Under the pieces are notes generated by a model. That model saw nothing but the letters and a program-made list of their open reading frames with translations. It was not told the DNA's origin and did not search any database. Of a DNA stretch of 64,000 nt, positions 8,872-18,092 are shown in pieces; the first letter of the stretch is position 1, and every line of letters starts with the position of its first letter. This stretch comes from Aeromicrobium senzhongii (GTDB lineage: Bacteria; Actinomycetota; Actinomycetes; Propionibacteriales; Nocardioidaceae). A program made the position numbers and the translations under genes. The stretch spans positions 2,418,001 to 2,482,000 of the forward strand of contig NZ_CP060587.1 in the NCBI RefSeq assembly GCF_014334735.1, in the 5' to 3' direction.

Positions 8872-9143
8872 TGGTCGGAGTCACTCCCGGAGCCCTCGTC
8901 GTCGCCGGGCTTGAAGTTCTCCCAGATGTCCTTGCACTCGGGGCAGACCGGGAAGCGCTGCGGGTCGCGACTGGGGACCCACACCTTGCCGCACAGGGCG
9001 ACGACGGGCGTCCCCATGACCATCGCCTCGGTCAGCTTGTCCTTGGGGACGTAGTGGCTGAAGCGCTCGTGATCGCCGTTGTCGAGGCGTTGTTCCGTGC
9101 GCTCGTCTGAAACGGTCTGGGCACCGCGGCCGAAGAATCCCAC
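8868..9143 (-). CDS. DUF3039 protein
   Basis: This 91-residue conserved actinobacterial protein has a core reading RFSHYVPKDKLTEAMVMGTPVVALCGKVW and then CPECKDIWENF. The cysteines (ALCG, CPEC) suggest a small zinc-binding fold, which is inference. It starts at a GTG with a TAGGAT element ending 6 nt upstream, so it heads a leaderless operon. It is coupled by a 4-nt overlap to the helicase downstream, a pairing I regard as conserved in this phylum. No function is known. Confidence 0.85.
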   Translation of the reverse strand: MGFFGRGAQTVSDERTEQRLDNGDHERFSHYVPKDKLTEAMVMGTPVVALCGKVWVPSRDPQRFPVCPECKDIWENFKPGDDEGSGSDSDQ

Positions 9144-9197
9144 GTCCCCATCCTAGGCGACGGACCCGACGAGTTCGGCCGGTCCTCGCAGACGATC

Positions 9198-9749
9198 TCA
9201 GTTCAGGCCGGGATCGTCGGGAAGGTTCGCCCAGAACCGCACCTCGCCACGCTGGCGCCGGAGCACCTCGGTCCACAGCAACTCGGGAGTCGGCGAGATG
9301 AGGTCTGCGTCCTGGGCGGGCAGCACGAGCCACGCACCCGCCTCGATCTCGGTCTCGAGCTGCTCGGGCGACCAGCCAGCGTAGCCGGCGAAGACCCGCA
9401 GGCCGAGCAGCTCGCCGCCACCGGGCGGCGGTGCGTCGAGGTCGACCAGTCCGACCCGACCGGCGGTCTGGCGCCAGCCGATGGGACGCATCGACACGTC
9501 GGTGACGACTCCCACGGCCAGCGCCGAGTCCATGCCGACCGGTCCGCCCTCGAACAGCCGGCCCGGCGCGTTGGCCACGTCGCCCCAGTCGGGCAGCACC
9601 TCGTCGACGTCCGACTCCGTGGGGCGGTTGACGATCACGCCCAGCGCGCCGTCCTCGTCGTGGTCCAGGACGTACACGACGCTGCGCCAGAAGGGCCCTG
9701 CCTCGATCGCCGAGGTGGCGACGAGTAACTGGCCTCGCACCGATGCCAT
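9198..9749 (-). CDS. YqgE/AlgH family protein
   Basis: This 183-residue cytoplasmic protein of the UPF0301 (YqgE/AlgH) family starts with GQLLVATSAI and continues with FWRSVVYVLDHDEDGALGVIVNRP. It also has LFEGGPVG and the FAGYAGWSPEQLETEIEAGAW signature. The family was named from alginate regulation in Pseudomonas, but its biochemical role is unsettled. The ATG at 9749 is preferred because homology starts there and a CATCAT element ends 6 nt upstream. It is divergent from the MerR-type regulator 48 nt away. Confidence 0.9.
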   Translation of the reverse strand: MASVRGQLLVATSAIEAGPFWRSVVYVLDHDEDGALGVIVNRPTESDVDEVLPDWGDVANAPGRLFEGGPVGMDSALAVGVVTDVSMRPIGWRQTAGRVGLVDLDAPPPGGGELLGLRVFAGYAGWSPEQLETEIEAGAWLVLPAQDADLISPTPELLWTEVLRRQRGEVRFWANLPDDPGLN

Positions 9750-9797
9750 ACCCCCATGATGCCTGACGTCACACGGTCCTGATCTAGACTGCCGCTC

Positions 9798-10562
9798 ATG
9801 GCCGACGCCGAGCGCGACGAGGAGTTCACCGTCGATGTACTCGCCGAGCGGGCCGGGATGACGGTGCGCAACGTCCGCGCCTACTCCACCCGAGGCCTGA
9901 TCGACCCGCCGCGGCTCGAGGGGCGCACCGGCTACTACTCCCAGAAGCACCTGCAGCGACTGGTCCTGATCCGCACGCTGCTGGGCCGCGGGTTCACGCT
10001 CGCCGCGATCGAGGACGCGATCTTGAAGTCGCCCTCCACGGCATCAAACGTGGCCCTGGACCTCATCAGCATCTTCGAGGTCGAGGACGACGAGGACCCG
10101 ACCGAGTTGATCGGGCGGGCCGAGCTGGCGTCGATCTCGGGGCTGGGACCCGACCACGAGCTGCTCGACAAGATGACCGAGCTGGGCCTGCTGGAGAAGG
10201 TCGACGAGGACACGATCCGCATGCTCGAGCCGGGCGTCGTCCGGCCCGGCGCGGCCGCCGTGGCGATCGGCCTCAGTCCCGACAGCGTCGTCGACATCGT
10301 CCCGCACATGCGCGAGCACCTCGAGCAGGTCTCGGACCGGTTCGTCCACCACGTCACGCGCGACGTGGTCCAGCCGTTCCTCGACGCGGGCCTGCCCCAG
10401 GACGAGTGGCCGGTCGTGTTCGAGAAGATCGACCAGCTGATCCCCATCGCCAGCCAGGTCGTCGTCTCGATGTTCCGCAGCGTGCTGCGCCAGGCCATCG
10501 AGACCGAGATCGGCCACAAGCTGGAGGAGCTGGCCGCCGAGGGCGACCAGCCCACCTCCTGA
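9798..10562 (+). CDS. MerR-family transcriptional regulator
   Basis: This 254-residue regulator has an N-terminal MerR winged helix. The recognition region is FTVDVLAERAGMTVRNVRAYSTRGL, the wing is LEGRTGYYSQKHLQRL, and an AIEDAI helix follows at about residue 75. The remaining 170 residues form a long helical effector domain rich in Asp and Glu with no cysteines, so metal or redox sensing as in classical MerR or SoxR is unlikely. A TAGACT element at 9785-9790 ends 7 nt before the ATG. It may regulate itself or the divergent AlgH gene; nothing more is shown. Confidence 0.85.
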   Translation: MADAERDEEFTVDVLAERAGMTVRNVRAYSTRGLIDPPRLEGRTGYYSQKHLQRLVLIRTLLGRGFTLAAIEDAILKSPSTASNVALDLISIFEVEDDEDPTELIGRAELASISGLGPDHELLDKMTELGLLEKVDEDTIRMLEPGVVRPGAAAVAIGLSPDSVVDIVPHMREHLEQVSDRFVHHVTRDVVQPFLDAGLPQDEWPVVFEKIDQLIPIASQVVVSMFRSVLRQAIETEIGHKLEELAAEGDQPTS

Positions 10563-10577
10563 CGCGGCGCCCGGCCG

Positions 10578-11567
10578 TCACTTCGTGGTGACGGGGCCCG
10601 CCTGACTCTTGCTCAGCAGCTCGATCCACGTCTTGCCGCGCGGCAGCTGCAGCGGCTTGCCGTCGCGGGTGGTCAGGACGATGGTCGAGGCGCTGTTGGC
10701 CTTCTTCCACTTCGCGTTGACCCGCGTGCCGCCGATGAGGACGACCGCCTTGCCGCTGCCGTCGAAGACCGTCTCGGGCACGGGGTTGCCGGCGGGATCG
10801 GTGTAGCCCGCGTCCTTCTCGTCGGCCCACAGGACCACGAGGTTCTTGGCGCCGAACTCCTTGTCGCTCGTGCCGTTCGTGCGCTTCCAGACCTTGCCGT
10901 CGAACTTCCAGTTGGTGGTGTGCGTGCGCGAGAACGCGACGCTGGCCGACGAGACCTGCGGTCCGTCCACGGCCGGAGCGCCGGAGTCAGCCCACTGGAA
11001 GTACGGGCGCTCGGGCTGCAGGTCCTTCGCGGACTTGTTGAGCTTCGGCAGGTCGACCACGACGTTGTACGGCGCGTAGCCGGAGTCGCGCGACAGGCCC
11101 GGCGAGCCGGCGTCCTGCGAGTGGATGGTGATGCCGGACTTCTTGATCCGCGAGATCGTGCGGCCGGCGCCGCCCGAGGCGACGATCTGGCCGCGGACCG
11201 GCTTGGCGATGCCGATGTCGGTGGCGCGCATGGAGCGCACGTGCCCGACCACGGTGGGCAGCGACGAGTAGTAGAGCGCGGCCAGGCGGGTGACGCCGCC
11301 CTCGACCGTCTCCTCGACGACCATGTCGGCGCGGTCGATGTTCTCCTGCGGAGCCGAGGCCGGGGTGTTGTCGACCTTGACCACGAACACCGGGTTGTCC
11401 GGCGTCTTCTTCATGGTGGCGCCGGTCAGCGGGTTGACCGCGACGATCTGGCCCGCGTCACCCTTGTTCGGCTCCTTGGGGTCGGGCGAGCTCTTCTCGT
11501 CTCCGCCAGAACACGCCCCCAGAGTCAGCACGAGGGCACAGGTCACCGACAACATCCGCAACTTCAT
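10578..11567 (-). CDS. DUF3048 lipoprotein (YerB-like)
   Basis: This 329-residue protein carries a lipoprotein signal peptide with lipobox LGAC; the acylated Cys is residue 19. A Ser/Asp/Lys-rich linker follows. The DUF3048 core reads NPLTGATMKKTPDNPVFVVKVDN and NIDRADMVVEETVEGGVTRL and continues to about residue 215. A C-terminal part contains TGAKNLV-like and DGKPLQLPRGKTWIEL segments, the second half of the YerB fold. It is expected on the outer face of the membrane. The role is unknown. A CATGCT element 6 nt upstream of the ATG suggests leaderless transcription. Confidence 0.88.
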   Translation of the reverse strand: MKLRMLSVTCALVLTLGACSGGDEKSSPDPKEPNKGDAGQIVAVNPLTGATMKKTPDNPVFVVKVDNTPASAPQENIDRADMVVEETVEGGVTRLAALYYSSLPTVVGHVRSMRATDIGIAKPVRGQIVASGGAGRTISRIKKSGITIHSQDAGSPGLSRDSGYAPYNVVVDLPKLNKSAKDLQPERPYFQWADSGAPAVDGPQVSSASVAFSRTHTTNWKFDGKVWKRTNGTSDKEFGAKNLVVLWADEKDAGYTDPAGNPVPETVFDGSGKAVVLIGGTRVNAKWKKANSASTIVLTTRDGKPLQLPRGKTWIELLSKSQAGPVTTK

Positions 11568-11671
11568 ACCCCCAGCATGCCTGAGGCGGGGTCACGATCC
11601 GGCGCGCGGGGAGGTGTCGTCCGTCTCCCTTTCGCGGGGCCGCTGTCGGACCTCGGTGCCACCATGGGTCC

Positions 11672-14600
11672 ATGGGTTTCGGCGAGGCGACCACCACGTG
11701 GTTCGACGAGTCGTTCGCCGGGCCCACTCCCGCCCAGACGGGCGCTTGGCAGGCGATCGAGCGGGGTCGGCACACGCTCGTCGTCGCACCGACCGGCTCG
11801 GGCAAGACGCTCGCCGCGTTCCTGTCGGCGATCGACGGACTGCTGCACCGTGATCGCGACGTCGAGCCCGAGGGCACGTCGGTGCTCTACATCTCGCCGC
11901 TCAAGGCGCTGGCGGTCGACGTCGAGCGCAACCTGCGGTCGCCGCTGGTGGGGATCTCGGGCGTCGCGGCGCGGCTGGGCCAGGAGCTGGCTCCCGTCAC
12001 CGTCGGCGTGCGCACGGGCGACACTCCCCCGGCCGAGCGTCGTCGGCTGCAGTCGCATCCGCCCGACGTGCTGATCACCACGCCCGAGTCGCTGTTCCTG
12101 GTCCTCACCTCGGCCTCGCGCGAGATGCTGCGCGGGGTCCACACGGTCATCGTCGACGAGGTGCACGCCGTCGCCGGCACCAAGCGCGGTGCCCACCTGG
12201 CGGTTTCGCTCGAGCGACTGGACGACCTGCTCGAAAAGCCCGCGCAGCGGATCGGCCTGTCGGCCACCGTCAGCCCTCATGACGAGGTCGCGCGGTTCCT
12301 GGGCGGCCGGGCCCCCGTCGAGGTCGTGGCCCCCGAGGCACCGTCGCGGCTCGAGTTGTCGGTGCGGGTGCCGGTCGAGGACCTCACCGAGCTGCCGCCG
12401 CGCCACGAGGGACCGCGCGAGGGCAGCGCCGCCCGCGGCCTGGACGAACCGAAGGAGGCCGGCGGCACGATCTGGCCGCACGTCGAGGAGGCGATCGTCG
12501 ACGCGATCGAGCAGGCGCGCACCACGATCGTCTTCGCCAACAGTCGCGGCGTGGCCGAGCGGCTGACGCAACGGCTCAACGAGGTGTGGGTCGAGCGCGA
12601 GACGGGCTCCCGGCCCGAGCCGGCGAGCCGACAGCCCGCGCACATGGGCGGGTTGTCCGGGGTCTCCCTGGGCACCGAGCCCGTGCTGGCCCGGGCCCAC
12701 CACGGCTCGGTCAGCAAGGAGCAGCGCGCGCTGATCGAGGACGACCTGAAGTCCGGCCGGCTGCGGTGCGTCGTCGCCACCTCCAGTCTCGAGCTGGGCA
12801 TCGACATGGGTGCGGTCGACCTCGTCATCCAGGTGTCCGCACCGCCCTCGGTCGCCTCGGGCCTCCAGCGCGTGGGCCGCGCGGGCCACCAGGTCGGCGA
12901 GGTCTCCCGCGGCCTCGTGTTCCCCACCGGCCGGCACGACCTGCTCTCCACCACCGTCACGGTCGAGCGGATGCTCGCCGGCCGGATCGAGCGCCTGTCC
13001 GTCCCGGCGAACCCGCTCGACGTGCTGGCCCAGCAGACCGTGGCGGCCTGCGCCCTCGAGCCGATCGACGTCGAGGCGTGGTTCGAGACCCTGCGCCGCT
13101 CGGCCCCCTTCGCGACCCTGCCGCACGCCGCCTTCGTCGCCACGCTCGACCTGGTCGCCGGGCGATACCCCTCCGACGAGTTCGCCGAGCTGCGGCCCCG
13201 CGCCGTGTGGGACCGCCAGGCCGGCACGCTGACCGGCCGCCCCGGGGCCCAGCGCCTGGCCGTCACCAGCGGCGGCACGATCCCCGACCGTGGCATGTTC
13301 TCGGTCGTCCTCGCCGGCGAGGAGGGCACCGCGGGGCGTCGCGTCGGCGAGCTCGACGAGGAGATGGTCTACGAGTCGCGCATCAACGACGTGATCGCCC
13401 TGGGCGCGACCAGCTGGCGGATCATGGAGATCACCGCCGACCGGGTCATCGTCGTGCCGGCGTTCGGCCTGCCCGCGCGTCTGCCGTTCTGGCGCGGCGA
13501 CGCGGTCGGCCGGCCCTACGAGCTGGGCGAGGCGATGGGCGCGTTCCTGCGCGAGCTCAGCGCCCTGTCGCCCGCGAAGCAGCGCGCGCGGGTCGAGGAG
13601 GTCGGACTCGATGCCTACGCCGTCGCCAACCTCGCCGCACTGATCACCGACCAGGTCGAGGCGACGCGTCAGCTGCCGACCGACACGACGCTGGTCGTCG
13701 AGCGGTTCCGCGACGAGGTCGGCGACTGGCGGCTCGTGCTGCTCTCCCCCTACGGCCGCGCCGTGCACGCTCCCTGGGCACTCGTCGTCGGCCGGCGGAT
13801 CGAGCAGCGGTTCGGGGTCGACGGCGCGGTCGTGGCCTCCGATGACGGCATCGTCGCCCGGGTGCCCGACGTCACCGGCGAGCCGCCCGGCGCGGACCTG
13901 TTCGACCTCGAGGACCCCGAGGACCTCGAGTCCCAGGTCACCGAGCTGGTCGGCGGATCAGCCCTGTTCGCGGCCCGGTTCCGCGAGTGCGCCGCGCGCG
14001 CCCTGCTGCTGCCGCGTCGCAATCCGGGTGCCCGCGCCCCGCTGTGGCAGCAGCGCCGGCGCGCGGCGATGCTGCTCGACGTCACGCGCAAGTACCCCGA
14101 CTTCCCGATCCTGCTCGAGACCGCGCGCGAGGTCCTGCAGGACGTCTACGACCTGCCCGCCCTGATGACGTTGGCGCGGCGACTCCGCTCCCGCGAGGTC
14201 GCGCTGGTCGAGGTGGGCACCGACAACGCCTCGCCGTTCGCCCAGCGACTGCTGTTCGGCTACGTCGGCGCCTTCCTCTACGACAGCGACCTGCCCCTTG
14301 CCGAGCGGCGCGCGGCCGCCCTGACCCTCGACCCCGAGCTGCTCGGACAGTTGCTCGGCCGCGCCGACCTGCGCGAGCTGCTCGACCCGGAGGTCGTCCA
14401 GCAGACCGAGGCCGAGCTGCAGCGGCTCGTGCCCGAGCGCCAGGCCAAGAACCTCGAGGGCGTCGCCGATCTGCTCCGGCTGCTCGGTCCCTTGACCTCC
14501 GACGAAGTCGCCGAGCGCACGCTGCCGGACGCGCGGCTCGAGGCCGGCGCCTGGCTCAAGGAGCTGCGCGAGTCGCGGCGCGCGATCGAGGTGCAGGTGG

Positions 14601-16201
14601 GCGGGCAGCTGCGCTGGGCGGCCGTCGAGGACGCCGGTCGGTTGCGCGAGGCACTCGGCACGGCCCTCCCGCTCGGGGTCGCCGAGGCCCATCTCGCACC
14701 CGGACCCGACCCCCTGGGCGAGCTGGTCGCGCGCTTCGCCCGCACCCACGGACCATTCACCACCGAGTCGGTCGCCCGACGACTGGCGCTCGGCCCGGCC
14801 GTCGTGCGCGATGCCCTGCAGCGACTCGCCGACGCCGGCCGGGTCACCCGTGGCGAGTTCCTGCCGGTCGCGTCCGGCGACACCGAGTGGGTCGACGCCG
14901 AGGTGCTGCGCCGGTTGCGGAACCGGTCCCTGGCCGCCGCGCGCCAGCAGGTCGAGCCGGTCGATGCGGCCGCGTTCGCGCGGTTCCTGCCCTCGTGGCA
15001 GCACGTGGGCTCCCGCCTGCGCGGACCCGACGGCGTGCTGACGGTGGTCGAGCAGCTGGCCGGCGCGGCCCTGCCCGCCAGCGCGTGGGAGTCGCTCGTC
15101 CTGCCCTCGCGGGTCAGCGACTACTCCCCCGCGATGCTCGACGAGCTGACCACCGCGGGCGAGGTCACCTGGACCGGCGCCGGCACGCTGCCCGGTCGCG
15201 ACGGCTGGGTCCGGCTGCTGCCCGGCGACACCCCGGGGCTCCCCACGGGCGATCTGGTCGAGGCCGGTGCCGACACGCCGGCCGGTCGGCTGCTCGAGGT
15301 CCTCGGCGACTCCGGGGCGTGGCTGTTCAGCGAGTTGGCCTCCCGGATCGACGGCACCGAGCGCGAAGGCCTGGTCGAGGCGCTGTGGGAGCTGGTCTGG
15401 AGCGGCCAGGTCAGCAACGACACGTTCGCACCCGTGCGCAGCCTCGTGGCCGGTGGCGGTGCGCACCGCACCCGGCGTCAGGCGCCCCGCGCCCGGATGA
15501 TCGGTGGCCGGATGCGCGCCCCGCGTGCCGTCGTCCCGCCGATCGCCTCGGGACGCTGGTTCTCGGTCCCGCTCGGCGGCCAGACCACGACCGAGCACAT
15601 CGCCCGCGCCGAGACGCTGCTGAACCGCTACGGCGTCGTCACCCGCGGATCGGTCCAGGCCGAGCAGACGCCCGGTGGCTTCGCCGCGATCTACCGCGTC
15701 CTGCGCGAGATGGAGCAGAACGGCTCTGCCCTGCGCGGCTACTTCGTCGACTCGCTCGGCGCCGCGCAGTTCGCGGCACCCGGCGTCGTCGACCGCCTGC
15801 GGTCGTTCGTCCGCGACGACGACGAGCCGGCGGACACTCCGGCCGTCACGCTGGCGGCCACCGATCCGGCCAACCCGTTCGGCGCCGCACTGCCGTGGCC
15901 CGATCGCGGCGCCGACGGCCACCGGCCGGCCCGCAAGGCGGGCTCCCTGGTGGTCATTCACGACGGACGCGCCGTCCTGTACCTCGAGCGCGGCGGCAAG
16001 TCGGCGCTGACGTTCACCGACCAGCCCGCGGCGCTCATGGCGGCGGCCGAGTCCCTGGTCCGGACGGTCCGGCGCGGACGACTGGGCCGGCTCACCGTGC
16101 AGACCGCCGACGGCGAGCCCGTCGCCTCGACGCCGTTGGGTCAGGCACTGGCCGCGGCCGGTTTCGAGGCCCATCTCAAGGGACTGCGCCTCGATGCCTG
16201 A
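11672..16201 (+). CDS. lhr: ATP-dependent helicase Lhr
   Basis: This 1509-residue protein matches the full-length (Lhr-extended) form. The first half holds the SF2 motor: Walker A APTGSGKT at about residues 38-45, DEVH about residue 160, LSATVSP, the SSLELGIDMG motif and QRVGRAGH. A winged-helix and beta-barrel segment follows, and the C-terminal half (about 880-1509) is the long Lhr tail. Mycobacterial Lhr is a 3'-5' DNA translocase that unwinds RNA-DNA hybrids and is induced by DNA damage. A CACCAT element ends 6 nt before the ATG. The end overlaps the nei2 start by 8 nt, which supports a joint role in DNA repair. Confidence 0.95.
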   Translation: MGFGEATTTWFDESFAGPTPAQTGAWQAIERGRHTLVVAPTGSGKTLAAFLSAIDGLLHRDRDVEPEGTSVLYISPLKALAVDVERNLRSPLVGISGVAARLGQELAPVTVGVRTGDTPPAERRRLQSHPPDVLITTPESLFLVLTSASREMLRGVHTVIVDEVHAVAGTKRGAHLAVSLERLDDLLEKPAQRIGLSATVSPHDEVARFLGGRAPVEVVAPEAPSRLELSVRVPVEDLTELPPRHEGPREGSAARGLDEPKEAGGTIWPHVEEAIVDAIEQARTTIVFANSRGVAERLTQRLNEVWVERETGSRPEPASRQPAHMGGLSGVSLGTEPVLARAHHGSVSKEQRALIEDDLKSGRLRCVVATSSLELGIDMGAVDLVIQVSAPPSVASGLQRVGRAGHQVGEVSRGLVFPTGRHDLLSTTVTVERMLAGRIERLSVPANPLDVLAQQTVAACALEPIDVEAWFETLRRSAPFATLPHAAFVATLDLVAGRYPSDEFAELRPRAVWDRQAGTLTGRPGAQRLAVTSGGTIPDRGMFSVVLAGEEGTAGRRVGELDEEMVYESRINDVIALGATSWRIMEITADRVIVVPAFGLPARLPFWRGDAVGRPYELGEAMGAFLRELSALSPAKQRARVEEVGLDAYAVANLAALITDQVEATRQLPTDTTLVVERFRDEVGDWRLVLLSPYGRAVHAPWALVVGRRIEQRFGVDGAVVASDDGIVARVPDVTGEPPGADLFDLEDPEDLESQVTELVGGSALFAARFRECAARALLLPRRNPGARAPLWQQRRRAAMLLDVTRKYPDFPILLETAREVLQDVYDLPALMTLARRLRSREVALVEVGTDNASPFAQRLLFGYVGAFLYDSDLPLAERRAAALTLDPELLGQLLGRADLRELLDPEVVQQTEAELQRLVPERQAKNLEGVADLLRLLGPLTSDEVAERTLPDARLEAGAWLKELRESRRAIEVQVGGQLRWAAVEDAGRLREALGTALPLGVAEAHLAPGPDPLGELVARFARTHGPFTTESVARRLALGPAVVRDALQRLADAGRVTRGEFLPVASGDTEWVDAEVLRRLRNRSLAAARQQVEPVDAAAFARFLPSWQHVGSRLRGPDGVLTVVEQLAGAALPASAWESLVLPSRVSDYSPAMLDELTTAGEVTWTGAGTLPGRDGWVRLLPGDTPGLPTGDLVEAGADTPAGRLLEVLGDSGAWLFSELASRIDGTEREGLVEALWELVWSGQVSNDTFAPVRSLVAGGGAHRTRRQAPRARMIGGRMRAPRAVVPPIASGRWFSVPLGGQTTTEHIARAETLLNRYGVVTRGSVQAEQTPGGFAAIYRVLREMEQNGSALRGYFVDSLGAAQFAAPGVVDRLRSFVRDDDEPADTPAVTLAATDPANPFGAALPWPDRGADGHRPARKAGSLVVIHDGRAVLYLERGGKSALTFTDQPAALMAAAESLVRTVRRGRLGRLTVQTADGEPVASTPLGQALAAAGFEAHLKGLRLDA

Positions 16202-17003
16202 GGGCGACACCGTCTGGCGCACCGCCCACCACCTGAACGAGGCTTTGGCGGGGCGTGTGCTGACGTCGACCGAGTTCCGGGTGCCGCGCTACGCCACCGT
16301 CGACCTGACCGGCGAGGTCCTGCGCGAGGTGGTCAGCGTCGGCAAGCACCTGCTGATGCGCACCGACGAGCACTCGGTCCACTCGCACCTGAAGATGGAG
16401 GGCTCCTGGCACCTCTACCGGCCGGCGACCCTGCGGCGCGGTGGCCTGCGCCGCCCCGCCCACACGGTGCGGGCGATCCTGCGCACCGACGAGTGGGTGG
16501 CGGTGGGCTTCAGCCTCGGCATCATCGAAGTGCTGCCCCGCGCCGACGAGGCGTCCGCCGTTGGTCACCTCGGCCCCGACGTCCTCGACCCGCTGTTCGA
16601 TCGCGACCTCGCGCTGGCGAACCTGCGGCGGGATCCCGAGGTACCGGTGTTCGTGGCCCTGCACGACCAGCGCAAGGTCGCCGGGTTCGGCAACGAGTTC
16701 GTCAATGAGACGCTCTACCTGTCCGCCGTCGATCCCCGCACCCCGGTCGGCGAGGTCGACATCGAGCGCATCCTCGACCGCGGGGTCAAGCTCATCCGCG
16801 CCAACCGCGACCGGATCGAGCGATCCTTCACCGGCAGCCTGCGCCCCGGCGAGCTGCACTGGGTCTTCAGCCGCTCGGGCCGCCCCTGCCGCCGCTGCGG
16901 CACCCTCATCGGCGAGACCGCCCTCGGCCCACCCACCCAGGAGCGCCGCGTCTATTTCTGCCCCACCTGCCAACCTCCCGCCTCCGGCGGGCCAGATGTG
17001 TAG
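16194..17003 (+). CDS. nei2: Fpg/Nei-family DNA glycosylase/AP lyase
   Basis: This 269-residue bifunctional glycosylase excises oxidised pyrimidines and cleaves the abasic site. The catalytic N-terminus MPEGDTVWR has Pro2 and Glu3, the family nucleophile and acid. The H2TH domain contains KVAGFGNEFVNETLY, and a four-cysteine zinc finger runs CRRCG to CPTCQ. It overlaps lhr by 8 nt. Its last nine residues and its stop codon lie inside the left 69-bp inverted repeat at 16,978-17,046, so the repeat appears to have replaced the native C-terminus just beyond the zinc finger without harming the enzyme. Confidence 0.92.
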   Translation: MPEGDTVWRTAHHLNEALAGRVLTSTEFRVPRYATVDLTGEVLREVVSVGKHLLMRTDEHSVHSHLKMEGSWHLYRPATLRRGGLRRPAHTVRAILRTDEWVAVGFSLGIIEVLPRADEASAVGHLGPDVLDPLFDRDLALANLRRDPEVPVFVALHDQRKVAGFGNEFVNETLYLSAVDPRTPVGEVDIERILDRGVKLIRANRDRIERSFTGSLRPGELHWVFSRSGRPCRRCGTLIGETALGPPTQERRVYFCPTCQPPASGGPDV

Positions 17004-17046
17004 CGTTCCGCACACTTTTCGCCCCGAAAAGGTACGCAGTGCTCCA
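16978..17046 (+). repeat. Left arm of 69-bp inverted repeat
   Basis: This arm pairs with 18,093-18,161 on the opposite strand. The first 36 bp match with a single mismatch; the remaining 33 bp match at 24 positions with no gaps. Inside it lies a smaller hairpin, TTTTCG..CGAAAA. It contains the nei2 stop codon and ends 20 bp short of the stop codon of the AbiEi-like gene. Confidence 0.9.
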
Positions 17047-17065
17047 CCTCTCGGGCGCCGGGGCG

Positions 17066-17998
17066 TCAGAAGGCGCCGGGCGCGAACATTGCGGCGTCGT
17101 CGAAGGACAGCCACGGGGCAGGCCCGGTGTGTCCGTGCGCGGTGAGCCGGCGATGGATGCGCCGCACCATGTCCAACGGCACCCGCAGGTCGCGGTCGAC
17201 CAGCACGACCACGCTCCAACCCTGGGCCTCCAGGTACTCCCGCCGGTCCCGATCACGGACGCGTTGCCGCGGCTCGTCGTGCCACCGTCCGTCGTACTCC
17301 ACGGCCACCTTGAACTCGGGCCAGGCGAAGTCCGTGCACGCCAGGAAGATGCCCTCGGCGTCGTGCACGTCGAAGTTGCACACCGGTGTCGGCAGTCCCG
17401 CCAGCTGCATCAGCAGACGGACGAACGACTCCATCGGCGAACGGCTGTCCGGGCCGACGTGGCCGAGAGCCCGCCGCGCCGCCACCACACCGTCGAGGTG
17501 CCGCGTCTCGCAGTAGGCCATCAGCCGCTGCGCCGTCGTCAGCTTCTGGGCGATGAGCCAGTCGGCCGCGGCCACCGACTGCACGAGGGTGAACTGCGCC
17601 GCACAGTCGACGAAGGTCCGCTCCGGTGAGGTCGCCGGGATCGCGCGCAGGTCGCGGGAGGAGATGGGGTGCAAGCGCCGGTGGACTCGGATCCGTTCCT
17701 CTCGACACACGGCGTTCAGACGCGTCGACAGGTGGATCCGGCCGTCGGCACCCCCGCTCAACTCCAGGCCGTACCAAGCCAGAGCGGTTCGGTGGCTCAC
17801 CACGGCATCGGCCGGACCCGCCAGGAGCGCGGCCAGCAACTGCTCCCGCAGACCCAACGGCAGGTCCGCGTGGGCGTAGACGCCGCGGAAGACCCTCACG
17901 AATCGGGCCCCGCCCAGGGCGCGCCGAGTCAGGCCTTGCGCCTGCGCCTCGGCGAGGCCGAACGGGCGATCGCGGAACTCAGCGGGAACGGGCAGCAT
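17066..17998 (-). CDS. AbiEi-antitoxin-like / DUF559-type protein
   Basis: This 310-residue protein combines two parts. The N-terminal 200 residues resemble the AbiEi type IV antitoxin fold: a winged helix with GLTRRALGGARFVRVFRGVY, then SHRTALAWYGLEL and TSPERTFVDCA. The C-terminal 100 residues carry a DUF559/Vsr-like endonuclease signature: FAWPEFKVAVEYDGRWH, REYLEAQGWSVV and DRDLR. No AbiEii toxin neighbours it, so it is an orphan. The ATG at 17998 has a CACTCT element ending 6 nt upstream and an inverted repeat at 18,050-18,076 that could be an operator. The family call is good; DNA cleavage activity is inferred only. Confidence 0.75.
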   Translation of the reverse strand: MLPVPAEFRDRPFGLAEAQAQGLTRRALGGARFVRVFRGVYAHADLPLGLREQLLAALLAGPADAVVSHRTALAWYGLELSGGADGRIHLSTRLNAVCREERIRVHRRLHPISSRDLRAIPATSPERTFVDCAAQFTLVQSVAAADWLIAQKLTTAQRLMAYCETRHLDGVVAARRALGHVGPDSRSPMESFVRLLMQLAGLPTPVCNFDVHDAEGIFLACTDFAWPEFKVAVEYDGRWHDEPRQRVRDRDRREYLEAQGWSVVVLVDRDLRVPLDMVRRIHRRLTAHGHTGPAPWLSFDDAAMFAPGAF

Positions 17999-18049
17999 CC
18001 GGCGAGAGTGGCCCGACGACAACCCGCCCGAACAGCCCCGACGGTCACC

Positions 18050-18076
18050 CTGTGGACGCGGCGCGAAGGTCCACAG
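18050..18076. promoter_or_regulatory. Candidate operator of the AbiEi-like gene
   Basis: A perfect 8-bp inverted repeat, CTGTGGAC at 18,050-18,057 and GTCCACAG at 18,069-18,076, has an 11-bp spacer. It lies 52 nt upstream of the start codon, just above the predicted promoter. AbiEi proteins are known to repress their own promoters by binding inverted repeats, so autoregulation is a reasonable guess. Confidence 0.4.
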
Positions 18077-18092
18077 CCCCGGGCCGCGGATC

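Noticed and set aside
11564-16236. Very long open frames antisense to lhr, some over 700 codons
   Set aside because: They are rich in Arg, Gly and Ala, have no family motifs and mirror the third-codon G+C bias of lhr.
17066-17998. Complete AbiE toxin-antitoxin pair
   Set aside because: No AbiEii nucleotidyltransferase gene lies on either side, so only an antitoxin-like protein is present.
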